Below are positions 9,125-17,262 of a stretch of 64,000 nucleotides of DNA, piece by piece. Made by a program: the position numbers and the translations under genes. Positions within the stretch are counted from its first letter, which is position 1; each line of letters starts with the position of its first letter. Below the pieces are notes generated by a model. It was not told where the DNA came from. It made no database searches and was given only the letters and a program-made list of their open reading frames with translations. The DNA is from JAGVSR01 sp963778225 (lineage in GTDB: Bacteria > Pseudomonadota > Alphaproteobacteria > Rhizobiales > Hyphomicrobiaceae): the NCBI GenBank assembly GCA_963778225.1, contig CAVZTR010000005.1, positions 1 through 64,000 on the forward strand. The letters are read 5' to 3'.

Positions 9125-9138
9125 TTGATCGAAAGCAA
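9125..9138 (+). promoter_or_regulatory. Candidate FNR/FixK box upstream of the FnrN-type gene
   Basis: TTGAT-CGAA-AGCAA matches the palindromic consensus TTGAT-N4-ATCAA in nine of ten defined positions. It lies about 200 nt before the regulator's ATG. FnrN genes in rhizobia are known to be autoregulated through such boxes. The distance is long, so a long leader or an unseen promoter is required. Confidence 0.45.
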
Positions 9139-9338
9139 ACTGCTTTTCGCACGGCAGCCGATCGGATAAGTTCGTGTCAGCAGAAATTTACATTCGGGCG
9201 CTGCACACTGCGGGCTCGGCGCGCTCTGGGAAGAGCGGCGGCACTCAGGCTCACGTGGGCAGTAGCCGCCGGGCGCGCAAGATAATCGCCTGGGAAAATA
9301 AATAGTTGCGATAAAGCACGTCAGGTGCCGAGGGTTTT

Positions 9339-10061
9339 ATGGCTGAGCATGTACTTCGCTGTGAAAGCTGTTCCGTACGCCACCGCGCCGTCTGCGGCGC
9401 ACTTGAGCATGGCGAAATCGAGCGTCTCAATGCCATTGCGCATCACAAACTGCTGCCGCCGGGGCATGTCATTCTGCACGACAACGCCGAAATGCATTAC
9501 TTCGCTAATATCGTTTCCGGCGTCGTCAAACTCACAAAAACGTTGGCCGACGGTCGCCAGCAAATCGTTGGCCTCCAGTTCGCATCCGATTTCCTCGGCC
9601 GCCCGTTCCGTTACCAAAGCCCCTACACCGCGGAGACCGTCACGGACGTCCACCTTTGCACATATGACAAAGGCAAGTTCGAACGCCTCGTCAAAGATAT
9701 CGAGGGCTTCGAGCATCGCTTGTTCGAGCATACGCTCGACGAGCTCGACAGCGCCCGTGAGTGGATGCTCCTTCTTGGTCGAAAGAGCGCGGGAGAGAAG
9801 GTGGCAAGTTTCCTTTTGATGGTTGCCCGCCGCATGGAAAGCATCGGCTGCAAAGCCTCCGATGATCCCGACCGCCCGCGCTTCAACCTGCCCCTCTCGC
9901 GCGCCGAAATCGCGGATTTTCTCGGATTGACGATCGAGACGGTGAGCCGCCAGATCTCACGGCTGAAGGTCGACAAGATCATCGGGCTCGAAGGCAACCG
10001 CACGATCTCTATTCTCGACATGCGTCGCCTGAATGCCGCCATGGAGCAGGAACGCGACTAG
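9339..10061 (+). CDS. Crp/Fnr-family transcriptional regulator, FnrN type
   Basis: Oxygen-responsive regulator of 240 residues. Cys8, Cys11 and Cys19 form the C-x2-C-x7-C pattern of rhizobial FnrN, and Cys107 (VHLCTYD) is the expected fourth ligand for an oxygen-labile [4Fe-4S] cluster. A cNMP-binding-like beta-barrel fills the middle. The C-terminal helix-turn-helix has the recognition helix TIETVSRQISRL, with the E-x2-SR residues that read TTGAT half-sites. It should activate microaerobic genes such as high-affinity oxidase or denitrification genes, none of which are in this window. An imperfect FNR box lies upstream. It converges with moeB. Confidence 0.9.
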   Translation: MAEHVLRCESCSVRHRAVCGALEHGEIERLNAIAHHKLLPPGHVILHDNAEMHYFANIVSGVVKLTKTLADGRQQIVGLQFASDFLGRPFRYQSPYTAETVTDVHLCTYDKGKFERLVKDIEGFEHRLFEHTLDELDSAREWMLLLGRKSAGEKVASFLLMVARRMESIGCKASDDPDRPRFNLPLSRAEIADFLGLTIETVSRQISRLKVDKIIGLEGNRTISILDMRRLNAAMEQERD

Positions 10062-10064
10062 CGC

Positions 10065-10902
10065 TCACGGTGCCGCAACACGCATGGCTGTCTCGCTTTC
10101 CGCCTTATGGATTGAAAGATCGGTAATCGTCGGTTGAGTGCCCGATAGAGCATTCTCTGGATCCCAAGAGATCGCAACCTTCTCGAAGCGGGTATCCTTC
10201 GCATCGTAGATCAGCAGGTGACCGGCCAGCGTCTCTCCCGTTCCGGTGATTTCCTTGATCACCTCGACGGCTTGCAAGGTCCCGACGACCCCAACGACAG
10301 CTCCGAGCACGCCGACCTCGGCGCAATTCGCCACTGTTCCCGCGCGGCGGTGCCTCGGGAAAGAGACACCGGTAACTGGGATAGAGAACGCCATCTGGCT
10401 TCCTTTCGTGCGGCTTGAAGACCGTCACGTACCCATCGAAGGGACCGACCGCGGCAAACACGAGCGGCTTCTTTGCGAAGTAGCAAGCATCCGACACGAG
10501 ATACCGCGTCGCGAAGTTGTCCGATCCATCTGCCACGATGTCATAGCGCCCAATGATTTCGAGCGCATTCGCAGCCGTCAGTCGCTCAGCGTAGGTTTCG
10601 ACCCTCACATGCGGATTGAGCCGCTGCACCGTTTCGCGCGCGCTCTCCACTTTCGCCATGCCCACATGCGCAGTGTCGTGAGCCACCTGCCGCTGGAGGT
10701 TGTCGAGTGAAACCTCATCGTCGTCGATGATGCCTAGAGTGCCCACGCCAGCCGCTGCCAGATACAAGATGAGCGGTGACCCGAGACCACCCGCTCCCAC
10801 CACCAACACCCGCGCAGCTTTCAGCCGCTGCTGCCCTTGCCCCCCGATCTCCTTCAAGACGAGGTGGCGCTTGTAGCGCTGGATTTCTTCCGGTGAGAGC
10901 AT
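10065..10902 (-). pseudogene. moeB: Molybdopterin-synthase adenylyltransferase (MoeB/ThiF), frameshifted
   Basis: E1-like enzyme that adenylates the C-terminal Gly of MoaD (or a ThiS-like protein). The N-terminal 190 residues are intact: RYKRHLVLKEIGGQGQ, the nucleotide loop VVGAGGLGSP, DDDEVSLDNLQRQ and YDIVADGSDNF. At the active-site Cys region the frame breaks: YRCLFPEAPPRG continues out of frame, while ANCAEVGVLG and GTLQAVEVIKEITG follow in the other frame to 10065. Removing one base near 10337-10340 restores one continuous protein. Moco synthesis appears to matter here because moaA is intact at 31.6 kb, so a sequencing error is as likely as real inactivation. Confidence 0.85.
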
Positions 10903-11230
10903 GGCTCAGTGCTTTCTATTGCAACTGCTCAAAACGATCTAATCGTTCGCAAGCGCAGCATCTTTCATCATCCTGCCATACGTGACGAACTCCGCAAACA
11001 CGACTACGGTCAAGTCCAGGGAGCTTTGCGTCACATATGTTCGCCCGCGCCATCAGCGTGGGTTTCAACCGGCCAATGGGCCGAGCCGTTGAGTTGTGCG
11101 GTCTGCCCGCTGCCGTCGTGTTTCGCAATCCCTGCCGGCTTGCCGGCGCTGCCTTGACGTCAATAGGCCCTCGGGTCTGAACCGGACTAATCCGGCTGAC
11201 ACGAGCAAGCGCAAACATTTGGGGAAAGCG
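10903..11230. other. Intergenic region before the ethanolamine permease
   Basis: Divergent spacer between moeB and the permease, so it should hold both promoters. No coding region, repeat or known riboswitch was recognised. A GGGGAAAG ribosome site ends it just before the permease ATG. Confidence 0.3.
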
Positions 11231-12721
11231 ATGCAACAATCAACTCAAGGCGTGACCTACGAACGCGTCGACGATGCGTATTTTGCCGCTCGCGGACTGA
11301 AACGTCACGCCGGTGTCTGGTCTCTTTGGGCGCTCGGCGTCGGCGCGGTGATCTCCGGTCACTTTTCAGGCTGGAACTTAGGGCTCGCGCAAGGCGGCTG
11401 GGGAGGAATGGCCCTTGCCACCTGCATCATCGCCATCATGTACCTGGGCCTCACGTTCTCTCTGGCGGAGATGAGCCCTGCCATGCCTCACACGGGTGGC
11501 GCCTACTCGTTTGCCAGAACGGCATTCGGACCGTGGGGCGGCTTCCTCACCGGACTCGCCGAGAATGTCGAATACGTCATCACCCCTGCGGTCATCGTGT
11601 TCTTCATCGGCAGTTACATGGCCGCAATCCTCGGCGCGCCGACGGAAATGCAACCACTGTTTTGGGTCGGCGGCTATGTGATCTTCGTGCTGCTGAACTA
11701 CATCGGCGTGGAACTCTCGTTTCGCTTTTCACTCATCATCACGCTGCTCGCCTTAGCCTGCCTTGCCGTCTTCTACGTCAGCGCCATCGGCCACATCGAC
11801 TTCAACCGCTGGGCGCTGAACATTGCTCCTGACGGCACCGAACTGCCGGAAGGCAACGGTCAACTGCTTCCCATGGGGATGTACGGGGTCCTCGCCGCGC
11901 TACCATTCGCAGTCTGGCTGTTCTTGGCCATCGAACAGCTTCCTCTTGCTGCCGAAGAATTGGTCGATCCCAAGCGCGACATGCCCAAGGGAATCATCCT
12001 CGGCATCTTCACGCTGATCCTCTCGGCTGCCCTCGTGGTGTTCCTCAACCCGTCCGTTGCGGGCGTAGGCTCACAGAAGCTCGGCGCATCGGGCGAACCG
12101 TTGCTCGATGGTTTCCGCGCTATCTTCGGCTCGGAACTGGCCAACATCCTTGCACTGGTCGCAGTCACGGGACTTGTCGCCAGCTTCCACACGATCATTT
12201 ACGCTTACGGCCGGCAGATTTACTCACTTTCGCGAGCCGGCTACTTCCCGCGTTTCCTGTCACTCACGCATGGTACGCGTAAGACACCACACGTCGCTCT
12301 CATCGCCGGCGCCATCATCGGCCTCGGCGTGATGCTCGCAGTCTGGTATTCGGTCGGCGCCGACCAAGGCGCGAAGGTGATCGGTGGCACGCTGCTCAAC
12401 ATGGCTGTCTTCGGCGCCATGTTCTCCTACGTGATGCAGGGGCTGACCTATATCCAGCTGCGCAAAAAGTTTGCGGATATGGAGCGTCCCTACCGTAGCC
12501 CGCTCGGCATCCCCGGCGCCGCACTCACGGTCATCATCGCACTCGTCACGATCTACATGCAGCTGCAGGACCCGGTCTACATCCAGGGCATCCTGTTCGT
12601 TGCCGCATGGTTCGCGATCGGCATTATCTACTTCGCCTTGATCGGTCGCCACAAACTGATCCTCTCACCGGAGGAAGAGTTCGCGTTGACCAGGGGCGAG
12701 AAGGAATACGCCACGCACTGA
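11231..12721 (+). CDS. Ethanolamine permease (APC superfamily)
   Basis: Predicted proton-coupled importer of 496 residues with about 12 TM helices. The sequence follows the ethanolamine-permease subfamily closely near the N-terminus: GLKRHAGVWSLWALGVGAV, then FSLAEMSPAMPHTGGAYSFA and GLAENVEYVITPAV. The central EELVDPKRDMPKG is the APC loop. The ATG at 11231 has a good ribosome site, and the 45 codons upstream in frame are not conserved. No ethanolamine ammonia-lyase genes are adjacent, so the substrate assignment rests on family resemblance. It ends at a strong terminator shared with cysK. Confidence 0.85.
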   Translation: MQQSTQGVTYERVDDAYFAARGLKRHAGVWSLWALGVGAVISGHFSGWNLGLAQGGWGGMALATCIIAIMYLGLTFSLAEMSPAMPHTGGAYSFARTAFGPWGGFLTGLAENVEYVITPAVIVFFIGSYMAAILGAPTEMQPLFWVGGYVIFVLLNYIGVELSFRFSLIITLLALACLAVFYVSAIGHIDFNRWALNIAPDGTELPEGNGQLLPMGMYGVLAALPFAVWLFLAIEQLPLAAEELVDPKRDMPKGIILGIFTLILSAALVVFLNPSVAGVGSQKLGASGEPLLDGFRAIFGSELANILALVAVTGLVASFHTIIYAYGRQIYSLSRAGYFPRFLSLTHGTRKTPHVALIAGAIIGLGVMLAVWYSVGADQGAKVIGGTLLNMAVFGAMFSYVMQGLTYIQLRKKFADMERPYRSPLGIPGAALTVIIALVTIYMQLQDPVYIQGILFVAAWFAIGIIYFALIGRHKLILSPEEEFALTRGEKEYATH

Positions 12722-12740
12722 GCCGTGTGGCTTGAAAGCG

Positions 12741-12773
12741 AAAAGGGCGCCGGTTCACCCGGCGCCCTTTTTT
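12741..12773. terminator. Bidirectional intrinsic terminator between permease and cysK
   Basis: AAAGGGCGCCGG pairs with a CCGGCGCCCTTT arm, followed by a T-run on the plus strand and preceded by an A-run that gives a T-run on the minus strand. It sits 20 nt after the permease stop and 20 nt after the convergent cysK stop, so it can end both transcripts. Confidence 0.9.
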
Positions 12774-12793
12774 GTCTCGCATCGGCGACGAGT

Positions 12794-13795
12794 TCAGCTC
12801 TTCGCCGTCGGATCGAGAAACAGTTCGCTCGTGTAGTAGCGCTCGGCGCACGAGGGCGCGAACGTCACCACGGTTTTGCCCGTCATGTTCTCGCGCGTGG
12901 CAACCGAGATTGCCGCCGCCACATTGGCCCCCGTAGAGATACCACCCGGGATGCCTTCTGTCTTCGAAACGAGCCGGGAGATTTCGAACGCCTGCTCGTT
13001 CGAAACCGTCACGATCTCATCGATGAGCGACGTATCGAGCACGCCCGGAATGAACCCAGCGCCGATGCCTTGAATCTTGTGCGGACCTCGGTTGCCGCCC
13101 GAAAGAACAGGACTTCCTGCCGGCTCGACGGCAATCACCTTGAGCCCCGGCTTGCGCGCCTTCAGCACCCGCGCGCAGCCCGTCAACGTACCACCGGTGC
13201 CAACCCCGACGACCAGCACGTCGATGTTGCCCTGCGTGTCGTTCCAGATTTCTTCCGCCGTCGTCCGCTCATGCACCGCTGGGTTCGCCGGGTTCTCGAA
13301 TTGGCTCGGCTGCACGGCACCGGGCGTACTCGCCACAAGTTCGGCGGCCCGGGATATTGCTGCTGGCATCCCGCCCGCCGCCGGCGTCAGTTCGAGTTCG
13401 GCTCCCAGATGCGCAAGGATCTTGCGCCGTTCGATCGACATCGATTCCGGCATCACGAGAATAAGCCGGTAGCCCCGTGCCGCCGCCACGAAGGCAAGCC
13501 CGATGCCGGTATTGCCTGACGTCGGCTCAACGAGCGTGCTCTTGCCGGGCGTGATCTTACCTTCCGTTTCCAGCACGTCGATCATCGACACGCCGATACG
13601 GTCCTTGACACTCGAAAGAGGATTGAAGAACTCCAGCTTGAGCAGAATGTCGGCCCGCGCACCGGCTTGCTTGGCGATCTTGCCCAGCCGAACCAGCGGC
13701 GTATGCCCGATCGTCTCGGTGATGTTCTCGTAAACGCGTCCCCGGCCCCAGGAATTGGTGGCGGAAAGCGTCTTGATCTCCGGAACCTCAGTCAT
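12794..13795 (-). CDS. cysK: Cysteine synthase A
   Basis: PLP-dependent O-acetylserine sulfhydrylase, the last step of cysteine synthesis, cytosolic. Of its 333 residues, Lys64 in SSVKDR is the Schiff-base lysine; TSGNTGI binds the substrate carboxylate, GVGTGGT binds the PLP phosphate, and GISTGAN lies near the C-terminus. The N-terminus carries about 20 residues before the usual start (VYENITETIGHTPLV). It stands alone, converging with the permease. CysK and CysM types cannot be fully separated by eye; the C-terminal region fits CysK better. Confidence 0.93.
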   Translation of the reverse strand: MTEVPEIKTLSATNSWGRGRVYENITETIGHTPLVRLGKIAKQAGARADILLKLEFFNPLSSVKDRIGVSMIDVLETEGKITPGKSTLVEPTSGNTGIGLAFVAAARGYRLILVMPESMSIERRKILAHLGAELELTPAAGGMPAAISRAAELVASTPGAVQPSQFENPANPAVHERTTAEEIWNDTQGNIDVLVVGVGTGGTLTGCARVLKARKPGLKVIAVEPAGSPVLSGGNRGPHKIQGIGAGFIPGVLDTSLIDEIVTVSNEQAFEISRLVSKTEGIPGGISTGANVAAAISVATRENMTGKTVVTFAPSCAERYYTSELFLDPTAKS

Positions 13796-13930
13796 GGGCG
13801 CGCCTAGCCTTCTGTTATCGAATTGAGCTCAGGGATATGGGGTGCCAATAACCTCCCCGCATCGGCCCTGCAATGACGTCATCCAGGTTTTTCGTTTCCG
13901 CATTCGCGAAAACATCGCAAACCGCTCGCC

Positions 13931-14497
13931 TCAGGCGCGCTTTCTTGGCTTCGCAGTCCGCGCGCGGCTCGCCTTTTTGGGTACGGCCTTCTTTTTTGCC
14001 GGTTTTGCGGCGGGTTCCGTCGCCTTGCCGGTCGAACCAAATCCGCCGGCCCCGCGCCGCGTATCCGTCAGATCCTTGACAGGCTTGATCTTCACGTGGG
14101 CATGCGCTGCGACCACCATCTGGGCGATCCGCTCGCCCCGCTTCACGAGAAACGGCCGCTCCCCGAGATTGACGAGCAGCACCTGCACCTCACCTCGGTA
14201 ATCACTGTCGATCGTGCCGGGGCTGTTGAGCACGGTCACGCCATGCTTCATCGCCAGACCTGAGCGCGGCCGCACCTGCGCTTCCACACCGCGCGGCAGT
14301 TCTAGAGAAAGTCCCGTCGGCACGAGCGCCCATTTCCCGCGCGCAATGCGCATAGGGATTTTCTCGTCCACGGCCGCCACGAGATCGAGCCCCGCTGCGC
14401 CATCCGACTGCATTCTCGGCAGCGGCAGACCCTTGCCGTGGGGCAGGACCTTCACACGCACCTTCAGCCGCTTCTTGCTGCCTTTATCCTTGGCCAT
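13931..14497 (-). CDS. dut: dUTP diphosphatase with a basic C-terminal tail
   Basis: Trimeric dUTPase, hydrolysing dUTP to dUMP and PPi to keep uracil out of DNA. All five motifs are visible: AGLDLVAA, PRSGLA, GTIDSDYRGEV (catalytic Asp), RGERIAQMV and the mobile C-terminal arm RGAGGFGSTG. About 29 residues follow motif 5, rich in Lys, Arg and Ala, which is longer and far more basic than usual. The ATG at 14497 is one base after the coaBC stop, so translation is probably coupled. The pair coaBC-dut is common in bacteria. Confidence 0.95.
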   Translation of the reverse strand: MAKDKGSKKRLKVRVKVLPHGKGLPLPRMQSDGAAGLDLVAAVDEKIPMRIARGKWALVPTGLSLELPRGVEAQVRPRSGLAMKHGVTVLNSPGTIDSDYRGEVQVLLVNLGERPFLVKRGERIAQMVVAAHAHVKIKPVKDLTDTRRGAGGFGSTGKATEPAAKPAKKKAVPKKASRARTAKPRKRA

Positions 14498-14498
14498 G

Positions 14499-15734
14499 TC
14501 ACACATCGACCTGATGAGCGGCGAACCAATCCGCCGCCTGTTGCACAAGAAGCCGAGCCACCGCGTCTTTCGACTGCGGCGCCCAGCTCGTCACGCCTTC
14601 GGCCGTGACCAGATGCACGGTATTGCGATCGCCGCCGAAAGTGCCGGTCTGAGGCGAAACATCGTTAGCGACGATCCAGTCCGCGCCCTTGTCCTTGCGC
14701 TTCTTTTGCGCGTGCTCGATCACGGCCTCCGTCTCGGCCGCAAAGCCAATCACGAGCGCCGGCCGCCGCGGTCCAGGCTTCGCGATCGTTTTCAGAATGT
14801 CGGCATTTTCCGCAAGCGCGAGCGCCGGCGGGTTACCGCCCTTAGCCTTCTTGATCTTCTGTTCGGCCGCGGAGACCACGCGCCAATCCGCCACTGCCGC
14901 AGCAAAAATCGCCAGATCCGCCGGCAAAGCCTCGTTCACGGACGCAAGCATCTGCGCGGCTGTCTCGACCTTCACCACCCGCACGCCGGCCGGATCGCCG
15001 AGCGTCACAGGACCCGAGATGAGCGTGACCCGCGCCCCGAGAGCCGCCGCCGCCGCCGCGATCGCATGACCCTGCTTGCCCGACGACCGATTGGCGATGT
15101 AGCGAACCGGATCGATCGGCTCATGCGTCGGGCCGCTGGTCACCAGCACATGACGCCCCGCAAGAGCACCGGCCGCCCCCGCCGTCTTGCCCGTCAGCAA
15201 CCGGTCGACAGCGTCCGCGATCTCCACCGCTTCCGCCATGCGCCCAACACCCGCCTCACCACGTTCCGCCATCTCCCCGGCATTGGGCCCGACGAAGTGA
15301 ATACCGTCCGCCAGGAGCTGTTGCACGTTTCTCGTGGTCGCCGGATGATCCCACATGCGCGGGTTCATGGCGGGAGCCACCAGTACCGGCTTGTCGGTGG
15401 CAAGCAGCACCGCCGTCGCCAGATCGTTCGCCTGCCCCGTCGCCATCTTCGCCAGGAGGTCGGCCGTCGCTGGTGCCACGACGACGACATCGGCATCGCG
15501 CGACAATCTGATATGCCCGATCTCCCGCTCGTCATCGAGATCGAAGAGGTCCGTAAAGACGCGATCGTTGGAAAGCGCGCCCGCCGACAACGGCGTCACG
15601 AACTCCTGCGCCGCGCGTGTGAGGACGACGCGCACGCCGGCGCCACGCTCGCGCAGACGGCGGATCAGGTCGAGGCTCTTATAAGCCGCGATTCCGCCAC
15701 CAATGATGAGGAGAACCCGTCGCGCCACGGCCAT
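14499..15734 (-). CDS. coaBC: Phosphopantothenoylcysteine decarboxylase / phosphopantothenate-cysteine ligase
   Basis: Bifunctional coenzyme A biosynthesis enzyme. The CoaC half (residues 1-190) is a flavoprotein with GGGIAAYKSLDLIRRL, the conserved Asn in PAMNPRMWDHP and the following substrate clamp. The CoaB half begins at VLVTSGPTHEPIDPVRYIANRSSGKQG and includes FAAAVADW and a conserved Lys region near KIKK. The ATG at 15734 (MAVARRVLL) gives 411 residues; an earlier in-frame start adds 20 residues without homology. It forms a two-gene operon with dut and is divergent from the copper chaperone. Confidence 0.95.
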   Translation of the reverse strand: MAVARRVLLIIGGGIAAYKSLDLIRRLRERGAGVRVVLTRAAQEFVTPLSAGALSNDRVFTDLFDLDDEREIGHIRLSRDADVVVVAPATADLLAKMATGQANDLATAVLLATDKPVLVAPAMNPRMWDHPATTRNVQQLLADGIHFVGPNAGEMAERGEAGVGRMAEAVEIADAVDRLLTGKTAGAAGALAGRHVLVTSGPTHEPIDPVRYIANRSSGKQGHAIAAAAAALGARVTLISGPVTLGDPAGVRVVKVETAAQMLASVNEALPADLAIFAAAVADWRVVSAAEQKIKKAKGGNPPALALAENADILKTIAKPGPRRPALVIGFAAETEAVIEHAQKKRKDKGADWIVANDVSPQTGTFGGDRNTVHLVTAEGVTSWAPQSKDAVARLLVQQAADWFAAHQVDV

Positions 15735-15911
15735 CCTGCGCACAGACACTTTGGTTAATCGAACCGGGGCCACACACCCCAGATGCCGCCTCATACCATG
15801 GCCCGCCGGCCTATGGGTTAAACCCGTGACACCACGCTATCTGCCGGTTGTACCGCGAGAGCCGGTGCACTAGCTACATCTGCCAACCCCCGATGCTGAG
15901 AGAGTTATCCC

Positions 15912-16421
15912 ATGATCCGACGCAATGCCTCGATCGCAGCCGCCCTGACACTTCTTCTAGTCCCCGGCCTCGGTCTTGCGCACGAGTATGAAGCAAGCGG
16001 TGTCACCGTGGCCCATCCGTGGGCTCGTGCGACGCCGGCCGGCGCCACCGTCGGCGCTGCTTATGTCGAGATCACCGCCAAAGATGCAGATACGCTCATT
16101 TCAGCATCATCGCCTGCCGCCGGCAGCGTCGAGATCCACACGCACACGATGGACGATGGCGTCATGAAGATGCGCAAACTCGAAAAGCTCGGCATTCCGG
16201 CGGGCGGAAGCGCCCTCCTTAAGCCGTCCGGCGATCACATCATGCTGTTTGGTCTGAAGGCGCCGCTGAAGGAAGGTGATCTGTTGCCTATAACGCTCGT
16301 GTTCGAGAAGGCAGGCGAGGTCAAAATCGACGCCACTGTCGAGCCCGTCGGCGCCAAGGGCCCACATGGCATGGAGCAACAACCAGGACACGAAGACCAC
16401 TCCGGGCACAACCAGCACTAA
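15912..16421 (+). CDS. Periplasmic copper chaperone PCu(A)C
   Basis: Exported protein of 169 residues with a signal peptide of about 23 residues ending ...GLGLA. The mature domain has the PCu(A)C copper(I) ligand set: EIHTHTMDDG, MKMRKL and DHIMLFGLK (H...M...M...HxM). These proteins deliver copper to the CuA or CuB site of cytochrome c oxidase. A His-rich tail (GHEDHSGHNQH) may add metal binding. No cytochrome oxidase or Sco gene is adjacent. It is divergent from coaBC. Confidence 0.92.
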   Translation: MIRRNASIAAALTLLLVPGLGLAHEYEASGVTVAHPWARATPAGATVGAAYVEITAKDADTLISASSPAAGSVEIHTHTMDDGVMKMRKLEKLGIPAGGSALLKPSGDHIMLFGLKAPLKEGDLLPITLVFEKAGEVKIDATVEPVGAKGPHGMEQQPGHEDHSGHNQH

Positions 16422-16833
16422 TCGAGCCTTGCGCTCGCTTTGCCGCCTCGTGTCAACGGCTCCGGCTGGCGCCTTGTCAGATCAATAAAATATCCGCGCC
16501 GCTTGCCCCAGATGGCTTGACATGCGTCAGCCTGTCCAACATCCTCCGCGCCGTCGGGAAGGACGACCCGATCCGAAAAAAATAAGAATGGTCCAAGTCT
16601 GGGGAGACGGAACGGGGTGGAACTCTTACCATAAGAGTTCCACCCCGCTCTCGTTATGGCAGCCGCGTACGGTCGCCCGCGCAACATCATCCAAGCCCGT
16701 GCGCGAATACACACTCAAAGCCAAGATCGCCGCCGGTGAACCCGTCCTCAATGCGTGGTGCTCTATAGTCTGGCGCACTTCCCGCCCGTTGCACATTTGA
16801 CTACTGTCGACAGCCTGTGGGGAGGGAGCGCAC
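16422..16833. other. Intergenic region with a strong hairpin
   Basis: No coding frame here resembles a known family. It contains the 16-bp perfect hairpin listed separately at 16613-16647. The last 160 bases must hold the promoter of the DUF4212/symporter operon; TATAGT near 16764 is a possible -10 element but a matching -35 was not convincing. Confidence 0.35.
16613..16647. repeat. 16-bp perfect palindromic hairpin, 3-nt loop
   Basis: CGGGGTGGAACTCTTA (16613-16628) and TAAGAGTTCCACCCCG (16632-16647) are perfect reverse complements around the loop CCA. There is no T-run after it on either strand, so a simple intrinsic terminator is unlikely. It may end the copper-chaperone transcript (about 190 nt downstream of its stop), act as an operator, or be a dispersed palindrome. 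Confidence 0.7.
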
Positions 16834-17262
16834 ATGCGCACGGTCGAGGCTGCACTGGGACTGCTCATCATCACTGCCGCCCTCGCCCTGGCGCTCGGGG
16901 CCGCACGTCTGCTCGCGCCCGTTCCGCCGGCCGGCTTAGGCGTGACACTCGCGCTGATCGGATGGGGCGCTACTCTCGCCGCTCACGGCATGGCCGGCCG
17001 TGCGATAACAAAACGAAACCCCTCCACCGCGTACTCTTGGCGCGCGGTTTTCTATCTGCTCCTTGCTCTCACGCTGGCGGCAACGATGCCCCTCGTGGTC
17101 GACCTTCTTAACCTCGCAACCGTCGCTGGCTTTCCTGTGGGTTTCTACGTAGCCGCGCAGGGCTTGCTTATCGTCATGGCGATCCTGGCTTTTCGCGCCG
17201 CCACACATCTCGACGCTCTCAGCAACGCTACCGCCTCCGCGCAACCGCGCGAGGATCACTGA
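16834..17262 (+). CDS. DUF4212 protein, small partner of an SSS symporter
   Basis: Membrane protein of 142 residues. The C-terminal half matches DUF4212: AYSWRAVFYLL, then GFPVGFYVAAQGLLIVM. This domain is almost always encoded directly before a sodium:solute symporter, as here, where the symporter ATG follows the TGA without a gap. The first 65 residues add about two extra TM helices (LLIITAALALALGAA and LGVTLALIGWGATLAAHG) that most DUF4212 proteins lack. It is probably an accessory subunit of the transporter. Confidence 0.82.
   Translation: MRTVEAALGLLIITAALALALGAARLLAPVPPAGLGVTLALIGWGATLAAHGMAGRAITKRNPSTAYSWRAVFYLLLALTLAATMPLVVDLLNLATVAGFPVGFYVAAQGLLIVMAILAFRAATHLDALSNATASAQPREDH

Noticed and set aside
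14214..15758. 514-codon plus-strand frame
   Set aside because: Antisense to coaBC and dut, both with complete motifs; Arg/His-rich translation typical of an antisense frame in GC-rich DNA.
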